A stretch of DNA of 32,542 bases. Source: Clostridia bacterium. GTDB lineage: Bacteria; Bacillota; Clostridia; Oscillospirales; CAG-272. The position numbers and the translations under genes are program-made. The first letter of the stretch is position 1; each line of letters opens with the position of its first letter. Location of the stretch: positions 1 through 32,542 of the forward strand of contig JAFVSI010000051.1 of the NCBI GenBank assembly GCA_017503865.1, read 5' to 3'. The notes under the pieces were generated by a model that worked only from the letters and a program-made list of their open reading frames with translations, ran no database searches and was not told where the DNA came from. This document shows positions 15,801-25,163 of the stretch, one piece after another.

Positions 15801-16331
15801 CACGCAACCGCTAACGTTGAGGCACTTGCAAGCTTGCCTTGGACTTCTGCTGAATATGAGCAGCTTTCAGCTCAGTTCAACAACCTCGCATCTATTCCTA
15901 ACTACCCCGGAAGCTATATTCTTGCTCGTTATACAAGCTTCGCGTTCCTTGCAGCTTATAACGACGGTAAGGATCCCGTTGAACAGCTCCAGAGTTATAT
16001 CACTACTATAAATAAGGAAATAACTCGTAAGCGTGAGGAGTTCGGACTCGAAACACTTGACTACGTAGGTCAGACTCTTGCTCAGAAGCGTATGCTTCAG
16101 GCGATCGATGCTCTTGAGGAAGCTAAGGCATCCTCGGCATTCAAGTCGGAGTATGACAAGGATTACAACATTGCTCTTGAAGTAATGGACGGCGGTGAGT
16201 CCACCGACTTTGCTTCTATCGGTGCGGCGGCAGCAGCCCTTAAGGAGCTTAACGCAGAGCTCTTCGGCAGTGCAGTCGATTATATGGAAAGAGCAGTCAA
16301 GTGCTTGAAAGAATACGAAAACTACAAATAA
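12897..16331 (+). CDS. Giant multidomain extracellular solute-binding protein (family 1, sugar-type)
   Basis: This 1144-residue secreted protein has a signal peptide (about 1-28), a beta-rich domain (about 95-320), and a second beta domain (about 332-500). The second domain opens VKVEAEYFDA and includes GQWITYKFSVDESGMYEIATKFRQN, like CBM6/35 carbohydrate-binding modules. A helical connector (about 500-645) follows, then a family-1 solute-binding domain (about 650-1050, with SGRGPDVYIG, LPETQSFEMMFVREDI, IPRTWDDV) and a helical tail. Ordinary sugar-binding proteins are 400-450 residues. There is no lipobox cysteine after the signal, so anchoring is unclear. It heads the operon behind AGGAGGA. 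The likely role is capturing a large or polymer-bound glycan and delivering the sugar to the permeases downstream. Confidence 0.82.
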   Translation: MKRAKLQRLLAFVLAFLFIVSSAVTVSAAGENSSVTDKTTSDIKALLNAISYNDYCEDNVDVPNATEEIVIDATEAYTFATKGGEIYNETSQIPEEKKADFAYVDTFDGKKGLYLPGVGTATWTTDKITAAGKYNIVIDYYPIQNKSADIERIFMINGKVPFAEARYITVSKIWRNAYPDGAFLVPKGETAASYLAKATEIGIKAREEQREDGTYVVYTMPEYFTADVSEAIDAQTIRFFTTDIDENEIRSTLAQDPEWSTYQFKDSNGFTFVPFEFAIGPNVDKNGNNVVTFSLEAVNEPIVISSIKLVPVEELPTYSEYRKQFEGEPEGTGKVKVEAEYFDATSSQTVYPIEDRTNAANSPSSTKRTLLNTIGGEKWQTAGQWITYKFSVDESGMYEIATKFRQNVLDGMYTSRALYIYSDNTVAEGEKGYYDGIPFEEATGMQFSYADQWQSNVLNNGETEFEFYFKEGVVYTIKLEVSLGTMGQVVNTVQTSLNSINSDYLNILKLTGTNPDDYRDYGFNRIMPDTMVDFIIQSRTLYAVSEQIQAISSGKSSMTATLERVAWLLERMGQDPENEVAKNLDQLKSYIGTLGTWLSDAKTQPLQLDYLVVQPKSEDVPAATAGFWKSLVHEVSSFIQSFFRNYDRMGAMEEISSEDAVEVWLAYGRDQSQVIRALINNDFTPHTKVPVDLKLVAGGTLLPSILSGRGPDVYIGLGQGDVINYAIRGALLPIEHYEGFDDVADDFNEAAMIVMEIEDSTGAMHTYGLPETQSFEMMFVREDILADLNIEIPRTWDDVLEAVPVLQANNMQIGMHTNYQIFLYQAGGELYADGGMRINLDSNVGLESFDTMCSFFTKYSFPYQYNFSNRFRTGEMPIGFAAYAATYNQLKVFATEIEGLWSFYPVPGYEDEEGNINNVSVSAASAIVMITDCSNEQGSWEFMKWHVGAQCQADYSNEMVAIIGPSAKHATANVEALASLPWTSAEYEQLSAQFNNLASIPNYPGSYILARYTSFAFLAAYNDGKDPVEQLQSYITTINKEITRKREEFGLETLDYVGQTLAQKRMLQAIDALEEAKASSAFKSEYDKDYNIALEVMDGGESTDFASIGAAAAALKELNAELFGSAVDYMERAVKCLKEYENYK

Positions 16332-16371
16332 TATAATGATAGCAAAATCTATTTAAGGAGACGAAGCAAAA

Positions 16372-17319
16372 ATGTCACAAAAAACAGCAACGAAAAAGGC
16401 TGTGTCCCGTAAGGATATGACTAAAGCTCAGTGGACCTGGAAAGAGATGAAGCGTAATAAGGTTGCGTATCTTATGATAGCTCCTTATATGATAATCTTT
16501 TCACTGTTTACCCTTCTTCCCGTGCTTTTGTCGATGATCCTCAGCTTCACAGACTTCAATATGCTTGAAATGCCTACGAAGTTCAATCTTGACAACTACA
16601 TCAGGCTTTTCCTCGATGATGACATATTCATCACCGCACTTAAAAATACATTTATTTTCGCAGTTATCGTAGGACCTGCTTCCTACATAATGTCCTTTAT
16701 GGTCGCTTGGTTCATCAACGAGCTTTCGCCCAGAATAAGAGCTATCGTAACTCTTATCTTCTATGCACCCTCGATCTCCGGTCAGGTTTACCTCGTTTGG
16801 GGTACACTTTTCTCGGCTGACTCGTACGGTTGGGCAAACGCAGTTCTTCTTGAGCTTGGCATCATAAGTGAAGAAATAGCGTTCTTCCAGGATGCAGACT
16901 GGGTAATGCCACTTTGTATCGTGGTTGCTATCTGGACCTCGCTCGGTACTTCCTTCCTGTCCTTTATCGCAGGTCTTCAGGGAATTGACCGCTCGCTCTT
17001 CGAGGCGGGTGCCGTTGACGGAGTTAAGAACAGATGGCAGGAGCTTTGGTACATAACGCTTCCGAGTATGAAGCCTCAGCTTATGTTCGGTGCGGTCATG
17101 TCCATTACGTCGTCCTTCGGTTTTGGAGGAATTGTTACCGCACTCTGCGGATTCCCGTCAGTTGACTACGCGGCACACACTATCGTTCACCATCTTGAGG
17201 ACTACGGTAGTATGCGTTTCGAGATAGGTTACTCGTCAACCATAGCGGTTGTGCTTTTCGCAATAATGATTGGTGCAAACGTTTTGGTTAAGAATATGAT
17301 TTCAAAGGTAGGTTCGTGA
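16372..17319 (+). CDS. Sugar ABC transporter permease (MalF-like), pair 1
   Basis: The 315-residue inner-membrane protein has about six hydrophobic segments after a basic N-terminus. It carries the EAA cytoplasmic loop (EAGAVDGVKNRWQELWYITLPSM, near 215-235) that docks with the ATPase. This is the MalF/LplB-like CUT1 subunit that would pair with the product of the next gene. AAGGAG lies about 10 bases before the ATG, and the gap to the binding-protein gene is 40 bases. No ATPase is encoded in the operon, so a shared MsmX-type ATPase encoded elsewhere is expected. Confidence 0.9.
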   Translation: MSQKTATKKAVSRKDMTKAQWTWKEMKRNKVAYLMIAPYMIIFSLFTLLPVLLSMILSFTDFNMLEMPTKFNLDNYIRLFLDDDIFITALKNTFIFAVIVGPASYIMSFMVAWFINELSPRIRAIVTLIFYAPSISGQVYLVWGTLFSADSYGWANAVLLELGIISEEIAFFQDADWVMPLCIVVAIWTSLGTSFLSFIAGLQGIDRSLFEAGAVDGVKNRWQELWYITLPSMKPQLMFGAVMSITSSFGFGGIVTALCGFPSVDYAAHTIVHHLEDYGSMRFEIGYSSTIAVVLFAIMIGANVLVKNMISKVGS

Positions 17320-17320
17320 T

Positions 17321-18193
17321 ATGGCAAAGTTAAGAACAAGAAAACACAAAGTCGTACTCGCGCGATCTGCCGGCGGTGACGCAGGTATTACGGCAATTCT
17401 CGTAATACTCGGCGCGTTCATGTTTATCCCTATGTATTACGTTGTCATCCAGTCCTTCAAGCCTCTTGACGAGCTCTGGATGTTCCCCCCGAGATTTTAC
17501 GTAACAAGTCCTACTATTGGTAACTATACTGATCTGTTCCTCTTGATGAACACCTCTTGGGTGCCCTTCTCGAGATACATATTCAATACGGTATTCACCT
17601 CGGTTGTAGGTACTGTCGGAAACCTTTTCTTCTCGTCACTTGCAGCTTACTCAATGGCGAAGATCAAGTTCCCGGGCGGAAAAACAATGTTTAAGACGGT
17701 TAGAACGTCACTTATGTTCCACCAGACAGTTACCGGTGTAACAAGCTTTATTTTGATGAGTGCTTTCAGATGGATAGATACTTACTGGGCAATAATTATT
17801 CCCGCTTGGGCAACCTCGCTCGGTCTCTACCTTATGAAGCAGTTTATGGAAACCAACGTACACGATACCGTGCTTGAGAGTGCCCGTCTTGACGGTGCAG
17901 GAGAGCTTAAGACGTTCTGGATAATTGCAATGCCTATGGTTAAACCCGCTTGGCTTACACTTATCATCTACTCGTTCCAGGGACTTTGGAACCAGGGCTC
18001 TTCGATATATATTCACTCCGAGCAGCTCAAGTCGTTTAACTACGCAATCGGTCAGATCACAGCCGGAGGTGTTAAGCGTCAGGGAGCAAGTGCGGCAGCA
18101 ACGGTTATTATGATGCTCGTTCCCATTCTCGTATTCGTAATTTCGCAGTCGAACATTATCGAAACGATGGGATCCAGTGGTATGAAGGACTAA
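17321..18193 (+). CDS. Carbohydrate ABC transporter permease (MalG-like), pair 1
   Basis: The 290-residue protein has six membrane segments. Features typical of the MalG/YtcP branch are VIQSFKPLDELWMFPP early and the EAA loop ESARLDGAGELKTFWIIAMPMVKP near 188-211. It begins one base after the upstream permease stop, with only a weak ribosome binding site, so its translation is probably coupled. The two subunits would form the channel served by the giant binding protein. Confidence 0.9.
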   Translation: MAKLRTRKHKVVLARSAGGDAGITAILVILGAFMFIPMYYVVIQSFKPLDELWMFPPRFYVTSPTIGNYTDLFLLMNTSWVPFSRYIFNTVFTSVVGTVGNLFFSSLAAYSMAKIKFPGGKTMFKTVRTSLMFHQTVTGVTSFILMSAFRWIDTYWAIIIPAWATSLGLYLMKQFMETNVHDTVLESARLDGAGELKTFWIIAMPMVKPAWLTLIIYSFQGLWNQGSSIYIHSEQLKSFNYAIGQITAGGVKRQGASAAATVIMMLVPILVFVISQSNIIETMGSSGMKD

Positions 18194-18208
18194 GGAAGGA
18201 GAAGACGT

Positions 18209-20440
18209 ATGAAGAAATTTTATTCAATTCTTTGTTTGGTGTTTGTAGCACTTATGGTCTTTGCTCTTCCTGCTTCTGCGGCGGCTCCTTATCAGACCTA
18301 CACCTACTCGATTTCGGGTACGTCGCTCGATTCGCCCGATGCTTATTCACCTGCAAAGACGATCGACTCAAAGTACATCGGTCTTCTTGATAAGAGCGTA
18401 ATGTCCGCTCTTTATCCCGACCTCTCGAGCGAAGATCTTGCTAAGAAGATGGTAGCCTTCGAGGACGCGGCTGACCTTGAGACAGACGAGTTCGGCAACG
18501 TATATATTGCAGATACCAAGAACAACAGAATCCTCGTTCTTGACCGTTACTACAAGCTTAAATTCATCATTGATGAGTTTATCAACGATCAGGGCGTTCC
18601 GGATTCACTCAAGAGCCCTAAGGGCGTATTTATCACAAAGGATAAGATAGTTGAAGGTAAAAAGGTTGCCGGAAAGATCTACGTTTGTGATACGGACAAC
18701 AACAGAATCGTAACCTTTGACCAGAACGGACATTTTCTCCAGAGAATTAGTGCTCCTGAGTCAAAGATCATCGAGAGTGATACAGTTTATAAGCCTATCG
18801 CAGTTGCGGTAGATAAGTATGACAGACTTTACGTTATCTCCCAGACAACCTACGAAGGTGTTATAGTAATGACCGAAGAGGGCGAGTTCACACAGTACGT
18901 GGGTGCTCAGAAGGTCGTTATTTCGGCTTGGGAAATTCTTTGGAGAAGATTCCAGACCGAGGAGCAGAGAGCTCTTTCCGAGGAATTCATTTCGGTTGAG
19001 TTCAACAATATTTCTATAAATGACGAAGGTCATATCTACGTTACAACCTCTGCAATCGCACCGGCTCAGGTCGAGAGTGCAATCCTTTCGAAGAGTAAGA
19101 GCCACGAGTACGCTCCCGTTAAGCTTCTTAATGCTGCGGGTGATGAGATAATGCAGAGAAACGGCTTTTATCCTCCTTCGGGTGAAGTTGATATAAGAGC
19201 ATCGAGCCCCACACAGACAATAAAGGGTGCATCGACCATCGTTGACGTGGCGGTTGGACCTGAGGAGACTTGGTCTATTATAGATAAGAAGAGAAGCCGT
19301 GTGTTCACATACGACACGCAGGGTAACCTTCTCTTTGCATTCGGTGACACAGGTCACCAGCTTGGTAACATTACCAGCAACGGACTTTTCGCAGTAACCT
19401 ATCAGGGAGAGAATATGCTTCTTCTTGACGAGGCGAACAAGTCCTTCACAGTATACCAGCTTACCGAGTACGGTAAGATAATCCTCAACGCACTCCACAA
19501 TACTAACACACGTCAGTATGACAAGGCAGTTGAGGACTGGATGGAGATCCTTAAGAGAAACTCCAACTTCGACGCAGCTTACATCGGTATCGGTAACGCA
19601 CTTTACAGAAGCGGTAAGTACACCGAGGCTATCGAGTACTACAAGTCGGCATACGATACTGCTAACTACTCGAACGCATATAAGGAGCTTCGTAAGGAGT
19701 GGATCTCCAAGTACATCATCCTTATTCCTATAATCGTTATTGCAATTTGCGTTGCTTGTTCTCAGTTTATGAAGTTTGCAAACAAGGTCAATCGCCGTGT
19801 TGCTACTTCGGGTGAAAAGATCACCTACGGTAAGGAATTGCTCTTTGCCTTCCACGTAATATTCCATCCCTTCGATGGATTCTGGGACCTCAAGCACGAA
19901 AAGAGAGGCTCTGTAAGAGCGGCAATTACGATACTTGCAGGAACGATAGCGGTATTCTACTACAACGCTATCGGTCAGGGTTACATAATGAACCCGCAGG
20001 GCAAATACTCCACCATATTCGGAGTAGCAATAAGCGTGCTCGTTCCTTTCTTCCTCTTCATCGTTTCAAACTGGTGTCTTACCACCTTGTTTGAGGGTGA
20101 AGGAAGCTTCAAGGACGTGTTCGTAGCTGCATCTTATGCCCTTACTCCTTTCCTTATTCTCGTAATCCCCGTTACCATCGCAACAAACTTCGTAGTTTCA
20201 AGTGAGACTGATATTCTTAATCTCTTGCTTACTATCGCATTTATCTGGATGGGATTGCTCCTTGTCCTTGGAGTGATGGTTACACACGACTATATGATAG
20301 GAAAGAACATTCTCACAATTCTCGGTACCATAATCGGTATGGTATGTATAATGTTTATCGCAATTCTTTTCTCAACACTTCTCGGAAAGCTCGTAGGCTT
20401 TGTAACGAACATAGTTGATGAGATTAGATTTAGAATGTAA
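18209..20440 (+). CDS. Secreted NHL beta-propeller–TPR–Yip1 membrane fusion protein
   Basis: The 743-residue protein begins with a signal peptide (about 1-25). A beta-propeller with NHL-type repeats follows (about 80-420, e.g. DEFGNVYIADTKNNRILVLDR and GKIYVCDTDNNRIVTFDQNG), then TPR-like helices (about 437-498, ILKRNSNFDAAYIGIGNALYRSGKYTEAIEYY). A membrane helix (about 503-521) leads into a Yip1-like domain with several helices (about 545-740). The propeller and TPR would face outside and the Yip1 part sits in the membrane. Similar Yip1/NHL genes accompany DUF5696 proteins and CUT1 permeases in Paenibacillus-type operons. A binding or docking role in transport is inferred, with no enzymatic motif seen. 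An AAGGAAGGAG site precedes the start. Confidence 0.75.
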   Translation: MKKFYSILCLVFVALMVFALPASAAAPYQTYTYSISGTSLDSPDAYSPAKTIDSKYIGLLDKSVMSALYPDLSSEDLAKKMVAFEDAADLETDEFGNVYIADTKNNRILVLDRYYKLKFIIDEFINDQGVPDSLKSPKGVFITKDKIVEGKKVAGKIYVCDTDNNRIVTFDQNGHFLQRISAPESKIIESDTVYKPIAVAVDKYDRLYVISQTTYEGVIVMTEEGEFTQYVGAQKVVISAWEILWRRFQTEEQRALSEEFISVEFNNISINDEGHIYVTTSAIAPAQVESAILSKSKSHEYAPVKLLNAAGDEIMQRNGFYPPSGEVDIRASSPTQTIKGASTIVDVAVGPEETWSIIDKKRSRVFTYDTQGNLLFAFGDTGHQLGNITSNGLFAVTYQGENMLLLDEANKSFTVYQLTEYGKIILNALHNTNTRQYDKAVEDWMEILKRNSNFDAAYIGIGNALYRSGKYTEAIEYYKSAYDTANYSNAYKELRKEWISKYIILIPIIVIAICVACSQFMKFANKVNRRVATSGEKITYGKELLFAFHVIFHPFDGFWDLKHEKRGSVRAAITILAGTIAVFYYNAIGQGYIMNPQGKYSTIFGVAISVLVPFFLFIVSNWCLTTLFEGEGSFKDVFVAASYALTPFLILVIPVTIATNFVVSSETDILNLLLTIAFIWMGLLLVLGVMVTHDYMIGKNILTILGTIIGMVCIMFIAILFSTLLGKLVGFVTNIVDEIRFRM

Positions 20441-20461
20441 GACAGACGGGAGGAAAAAGAT

Positions 20462-23400
20462 ATGAAAAAATTCAATAGAATATTGTCCGTCCTCTTGGCT
20501 GTGCTTATGCTAATGGGTTCGTTCAGCCTTAGCGTTTTCGCGGCTGAGGAAAACCCCGCTTCAAGATACGAATATGACACAACAAGAACTACCCTTGATT
20601 ATATGAAGGGACAGGTTCTTACCTACAACGAGGAGGGCAAGCTTGCGACTGATGCTGCGGGAAAGGCTATCGTTGCTACCGATGAGGCAGGAAATCCCAT
20701 CGTAGTTGACAGTGCAGCTGAAAGACTCGAGTATATGGACCTTCGTCTTGAAAAGGACGGTCACCGCTTGTATATCGACGCATATACCGGTGAGATCGCG
20801 GTTGAAAATATCGCGACGGGCGAGGTGCTTTTCTCAAACCCCTACGACGTAGGAGCTACAACGTCTACTGACAGTATCAAGGCTCAGCTTTTGTCTCAGA
20901 TCGTTGTAAAATATACCGATATTTCACAGAATAACGCAGAAAACACCTTCTACAGCTATACTGAGGCTGCAAAGCGTGGACAGATCGATATAAAGAACAT
21001 CAAGAACGGTATCCGTGTAGAGTACTCTATCGGACGTGAGCAGTCAAAGATGCTCGTTCCTATGCTTATCGAAAAGGAAGCGTTTGAAACAAAGATCGTC
21101 GAGCCCCTCAAAGAGGCTATGGGTGAGACAAACTTCGAGTTCAGAAAGTTTATGGCGTTCTACTCAAAGTTTGACAGAACCGAATACTTCGGTGAGGCAC
21201 TTGATGCAGCTCAGAAGAAGTATCCTATATTCAAGCAGATGGACTTCTATATCATAGACGACTCTGCAAGTGAAATCGATATTGCCCGTATGGAGCAGAA
21301 CATAAAGACTTACGCTCCTGACTACACATTTGACGACCTTGACGAGGACCACCTCAAGACAGGATACGAGAGTGAAGATGCAAATCCGCCTCTCTTCAGA
21401 ATGGCACTTGAGTACACCCTCGACGAAAAGGGACTCAGCGTAAGACTTCCTTCGAACGGTATCCGCTTTAACGAGACACTTTACCGTCTCAAGAGCGTGG
21501 ATATTCTTCCTTATATGGGTGCGGCAGCTAACCCCGGTGAAGGATATTCCTTCTTCCCGGACGGCTCGGGTACACTTTTTGACTTCGAGAAGATCCAGCA
21601 ATCCGGCGCTACAACAACTGTAACGAGCAAGGTTTACGGTCAGGATTTCGCTTACCACACAATTACAGGTAAGCACCAGGAGGATATAAGATATCCCGTT
21701 TACGGTATGGTCGATACGTACGATGTGCTTAAGGAAACAGGTGCTGAGTACATAGCTAAGGATTACGAAAATGCAAAGCCCGACGAGCGTCCCGAGACCG
21801 CTGAAAGAAAGCGTGGTTTCGTTGCGATAATCGAAGAGGGTGACGCAATGATGGAGATCACCACATACCACGAGACAAAGTCTCACAAGTACAATGCAGT
21901 TAAGGTTTCGGTATATCCCCGTCCTCAGGATACCTACAACGTAGCTGACGCTATTTCGGTAGGTACAAACAGTGAGTGGACGGTAGTTTCCTCGAGAAAG
22001 TACACGGGAAGCTACAGAATAAGATATATCATGCTTACTCCCGAAGAGTCTCAGGATAAGGTAGAAAAGAACGTATACGATTGTTCTTACGTTGGAATGG
22101 CTGTTGCTTACCGTAATTACCTTATTGAAAAGGGAATACTCAATAAGCTTACCGCTGACGACGTAAAGAAGGACATTCCTCTTTACATCGAGACATTCGG
22201 TGCAATTCCCACGACCGAAAAGATACTTTCTATCCCCGTTACCGTTATGACTCCTCTCACATCCTTTGAGGATATTGAGACAATGTACGGCGACTTCGCA
22301 AACAAGGGCGTTACAAACATCAACTTCATACTTACCGGATATAATGACGGCGGTATGTATTCGGGTGTTGATTACAGCGTTGATTTCGAGAAGAATGTCG
22401 GCGGAAACAAGGGCTTCGAGCAGCTCGTTAAGAATGCTAAGGAAAAAGGATTTGGCGTATATCCCGACTTCGATTTCGCTTACCACTCCAACGATGCACT
22501 CTTTGACGGAGTAACACTTAAGAAGCACCTTGTAAAGACTATCGATAACAGATATGCAAACAAGCGTGAATACAGTGCAACTAAGCAGATGTACCTCAGC
22601 TTCTTCGAGCTTATCATCTCGCCTGCATACTTCAACCACTTCTACGAGCATCTTACGGACGATTACGTAGAGCTCGATCCTATCGGAATCTCCGTTTCGA
22701 CGCTCGGTAACTCGCTCAACTCCGACTTTGACGAGAAGGAGCCTTACAACCGTGAGGACGCTAAGAAGTTCACAGTCGAGGCATTCGAGTACCTCGATGA
22801 AAAGTATGACAGCGTAATTACTTCCGAGGGTAACTCGTTTACATGGAAGTACGTTGACCACATTACCGACATAGCACTTGACTCCAGCCGTTATTCTCAG
22901 GCAGGAGCGGCAGTTCCTTTCCTTGGTATCGTTCTTCACGGCTATATCCAGACAGCAGGAACTCCTATCAATATGGAAGGTAATATTGACTATGCACTCC
23001 TCAAGGCAATTGAGAACGGTGCATCGCTGAAGTTCATCCTTTCTTACAGAAATACCGCAGCTCTTAAGAACTCCGGCTCTGCAAAGGACCAGAAGGACCT
23101 CAGCACGTACTACTCTATCAGATACGACATTTGGTTTGATGACGTTGTAAGCATTTACAGCGAACTCAACTCGCTCCTCGCAGGAGTTCAGACATCCTCG
23201 ATCACTGAGCACCGCTTTGTTGACGGTATCCGTGTTCCCGACGATGACGAGCTTGTTGCCGATGCAAAGGCAGTTATAGACGAGCTTGTTGCACTTGAGA
23301 ACAAGATCCTCGGCGTTGCAAACGATAAGGACAGAGCTACTCTTCTTGCAGCACGTCTTTCTATACTTGATAAGTACGATGCAGTTCCTAAGAACGTAAC

Positions 23401-24160
23401 AACTATCGAGAGCTACTACAAGACTCTTACAACGGTTGACACAGTTTCTGCTGACGGAACAGTCGTTCAGGTAGCAAGAGCTGACCAGCTTAAGACACTT
23501 GTTGAGACTTACAAGACCGAGAAGAAGGCACTTGACGCTCTTAATGCAGAGCTTCTCGAGCTTGAGAAGGACGCAGAGGCAAATGCTGACGCTATCAAGG
23601 CAAAGACAAGTGAGATCACTGCAAAGACAAGAGACGTTAACAAGGCGTTCGACAATGCTAAGAAGCTTGTAAACGATGCTTACACAACTACAAACAGAAT
23701 TCTCGGTGCAGCTGATACCGTAAAGGCTATGGCTGAGGATGCAAGAGAGGCTTACGAGATTCTCTCAGCAGACGGCACAACAAATTCTGCACTTCTCGCA
23801 GAGCTTAAGACAAAGGTTGAGTCTCTTGAGAAGACTGCTGCTGATATGCTCCGCAAGGCAGATGATTCCGTAGCTTACGCACAGAACACTATCTTCAGAG
23901 CAGTTGACGGCGTACTCGAGGGAATCGTTAAGTACGAGAAGCCCGTTGAGACCGAGACAGTTGTAGAAGAGAAGGAAGAGGCAGTTGAGGAAGCAACAAG
24001 CAAGTATGCTTCCGATGACGATAGAATTGCTTACGTTGAATATGAAAACGGCACAGCATTCTTGCTCAACTTCAACAACTACGCAGTAAGAACCGAGCTT
24101 AACGGTACAATCTACAAGATAAATGCTTACGACTATCTTGTAGTAAACATGGCAAACTAA
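20462..24160 (+). CDS. Giant secreted DUF5696-like protein (TIM-barrel-like, possible glycosidase)
   Basis: The 1232-residue protein has a signal peptide (about 1-27, cleavage near VFA-AEE), a large beta-rich N-terminal half (about 60-560) and a barrel-like region (about 560-910). In the barrel, acidic residues end successive strands, e.g. D739 and D755 around DPIGISVSTLGNSLNSDFD and E789 in ITSEGNSF; these are candidate catalytic residues. A helical, partly coiled-coil tail (about 920-1160), an acidic Glu/Val-rich linker and a short beta segment at the end complete it. It resembles DUF5696 proteins found with sugar transporters; activity is not proven. GGGAGG precedes the ATG. It could trim the captured glycan outside the cell. 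Confidence 0.7.
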   Translation: MKKFNRILSVLLAVLMLMGSFSLSVFAAEENPASRYEYDTTRTTLDYMKGQVLTYNEEGKLATDAAGKAIVATDEAGNPIVVDSAAERLEYMDLRLEKDGHRLYIDAYTGEIAVENIATGEVLFSNPYDVGATTSTDSIKAQLLSQIVVKYTDISQNNAENTFYSYTEAAKRGQIDIKNIKNGIRVEYSIGREQSKMLVPMLIEKEAFETKIVEPLKEAMGETNFEFRKFMAFYSKFDRTEYFGEALDAAQKKYPIFKQMDFYIIDDSASEIDIARMEQNIKTYAPDYTFDDLDEDHLKTGYESEDANPPLFRMALEYTLDEKGLSVRLPSNGIRFNETLYRLKSVDILPYMGAAANPGEGYSFFPDGSGTLFDFEKIQQSGATTTVTSKVYGQDFAYHTITGKHQEDIRYPVYGMVDTYDVLKETGAEYIAKDYENAKPDERPETAERKRGFVAIIEEGDAMMEITTYHETKSHKYNAVKVSVYPRPQDTYNVADAISVGTNSEWTVVSSRKYTGSYRIRYIMLTPEESQDKVEKNVYDCSYVGMAVAYRNYLIEKGILNKLTADDVKKDIPLYIETFGAIPTTEKILSIPVTVMTPLTSFEDIETMYGDFANKGVTNINFILTGYNDGGMYSGVDYSVDFEKNVGGNKGFEQLVKNAKEKGFGVYPDFDFAYHSNDALFDGVTLKKHLVKTIDNRYANKREYSATKQMYLSFFELIISPAYFNHFYEHLTDDYVELDPIGISVSTLGNSLNSDFDEKEPYNREDAKKFTVEAFEYLDEKYDSVITSEGNSFTWKYVDHITDIALDSSRYSQAGAAVPFLGIVLHGYIQTAGTPINMEGNIDYALLKAIENGASLKFILSYRNTAALKNSGSAKDQKDLSTYYSIRYDIWFDDVVSIYSELNSLLAGVQTSSITEHRFVDGIRVPDDDELVADAKAVIDELVALENKILGVANDKDRATLLAARLSILDKYDAVPKNVTTIESYYKTLTTVDTVSADGTVVQVARADQLKTLVETYKTEKKALDALNAELLELEKDAEANADAIKAKTSEITAKTRDVNKAFDNAKKLVNDAYTTTNRILGAADTVKAMAEDAREAYEILSADGTTNSALLAELKTKVESLEKTAADMLRKADDSVAYAQNTIFRAVDGVLEGIVKYEKPVETETVVEEKEEAVEEATSKYASDDDRIAYVEYENGTAFLLNFNNYAVRTELNGTIYKINAYDYLVVNMAN

Positions 24161-24179
24161 TGAAAGGGAGGTAATAGAA

Positions 24180-25145
24180 ATGACAAAAGACGTAAAGCTT
24201 AATGCTCCAAAAAGAAGAAAAATTGCCTCTCTTGAAAAGAAAAAGGCAAGAGCAGGTTGGATATTCGTGCTTCCTTTCGTAATAGGATTCGCACTTATAT
24301 ATCTTCCTATCATATTTGACTCGATCAAATTCACCTTTTATGAAATGACAAACGTGCCCAACTATAAGGGAGGAGGATATATCCTCACTCCCGTGGGCCT
24401 TGAAAACTACTACGACGCACTGTTCGTTGACCCCGACTTCGTGCAAACGCTTGTCGCAGGTCTTGAAAAGCTTATATTCGACGTACCTATGATACTCATC
24501 TTCTCGCTCTTTATGGCAGTAATGCTTAACCAGAAGATGGCGGGACGTGCAGCTTTCAGAGCAATATTCTTTATCCCCGTTATTATCTCCACAGGTCTTA
24601 TGGCAGATATTAGCGAACAGAATATGCTTATGCAGACGATGGACAGTGCTGAGGGTATTTCGGACGGTACAGGCTCGAGTGCAGCGAGTGAGATCGTTAC
24701 GGCGATGGACTTCCAAAAGCTATTCGCTAATATGGCGGTAGGTGAGGAGCTTCTTAACTACGTTGTATCCGCAATCAACAATATTTACGATATTGTAAAC
24801 CGTTCCGGAGTTCAGCTTCTTATATTCCTTGCGGGACTTCAGTCAATTTCACCTGCTATTTATGAGTCGGTAAAGGTTGACGGAGCTACCGGTTGGGAGA
24901 CCTTCTGGAAGATCACCTTCCCGATGATAAGCCCTATGATCCTTGTTAATGCAGTTTATACGACGATCGACTCCTTCACGGCAAACTCGAACATCGTAAT
25001 GACGTTTATCGACAACGTTTACAACAAGCAGGGACGTGTGCTTAGCTCGGCGATGTCTTGGATCTACTTCTTGCTCGTACTTGCAATTATTGCAGTTATA
25101 GCAGCGGTATTCTCGGCATTCGTATTCTACCAGAGGAAAGACTAA
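24180..25145 (+). CDS. Sugar ABC transporter permease (MalF-like), pair 2, with long external loop
   Basis: The 321-residue CUT1 permease has the EAA loop ESVKVDGATGWETFWKITFPM near 232-254. Between hydrophobic segments 3 and 4 (about 142-205) it carries an insert of roughly 55-60 residues, SEQNMLMQTMDSAEGISDGT and onward, mostly polar and helical. This part would lie outside the membrane and is absent from the first permease of this operon. It may be a docking site for one of the giant secreted proteins. AAAGGGAGG precedes the ATG; the gap to the DUF5696-like gene is 19 bases. Confidence 0.87.
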   Translation: MTKDVKLNAPKRRKIASLEKKKARAGWIFVLPFVIGFALIYLPIIFDSIKFTFYEMTNVPNYKGGGYILTPVGLENYYDALFVDPDFVQTLVAGLEKLIFDVPMILIFSLFMAVMLNQKMAGRAAFRAIFFIPVIISTGLMADISEQNMLMQTMDSAEGISDGTGSSAASEIVTAMDFQKLFANMAVGEELLNYVVSAINNIYDIVNRSGVQLLIFLAGLQSISPAIYESVKVDGATGWETFWKITFPMISPMILVNAVYTTIDSFTANSNIVMTFIDNVYNKQGRVLSSAMSWIYFLLVLAIIAVIAAVFSAFVFYQRKD

Positions 25146-25163
25146 GAAAGGAGGAGCTCATAA

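Noticed and set aside
18761..19897. 378-codon open frame antisense to the NHL–Yip1 gene
   Set aside because: Same codon-bias effect; the translation shows no recognisable family and no start signal.
21164..23212. 682-codon open frame antisense to the DUF5696-like gene
   Set aside because: It lies wholly inside a gene with strong codon bias, which clears stops from the opposite strand. It has no ribosome binding site, domain or plausible composition (Val/Cys/Ser/Arg-rich).
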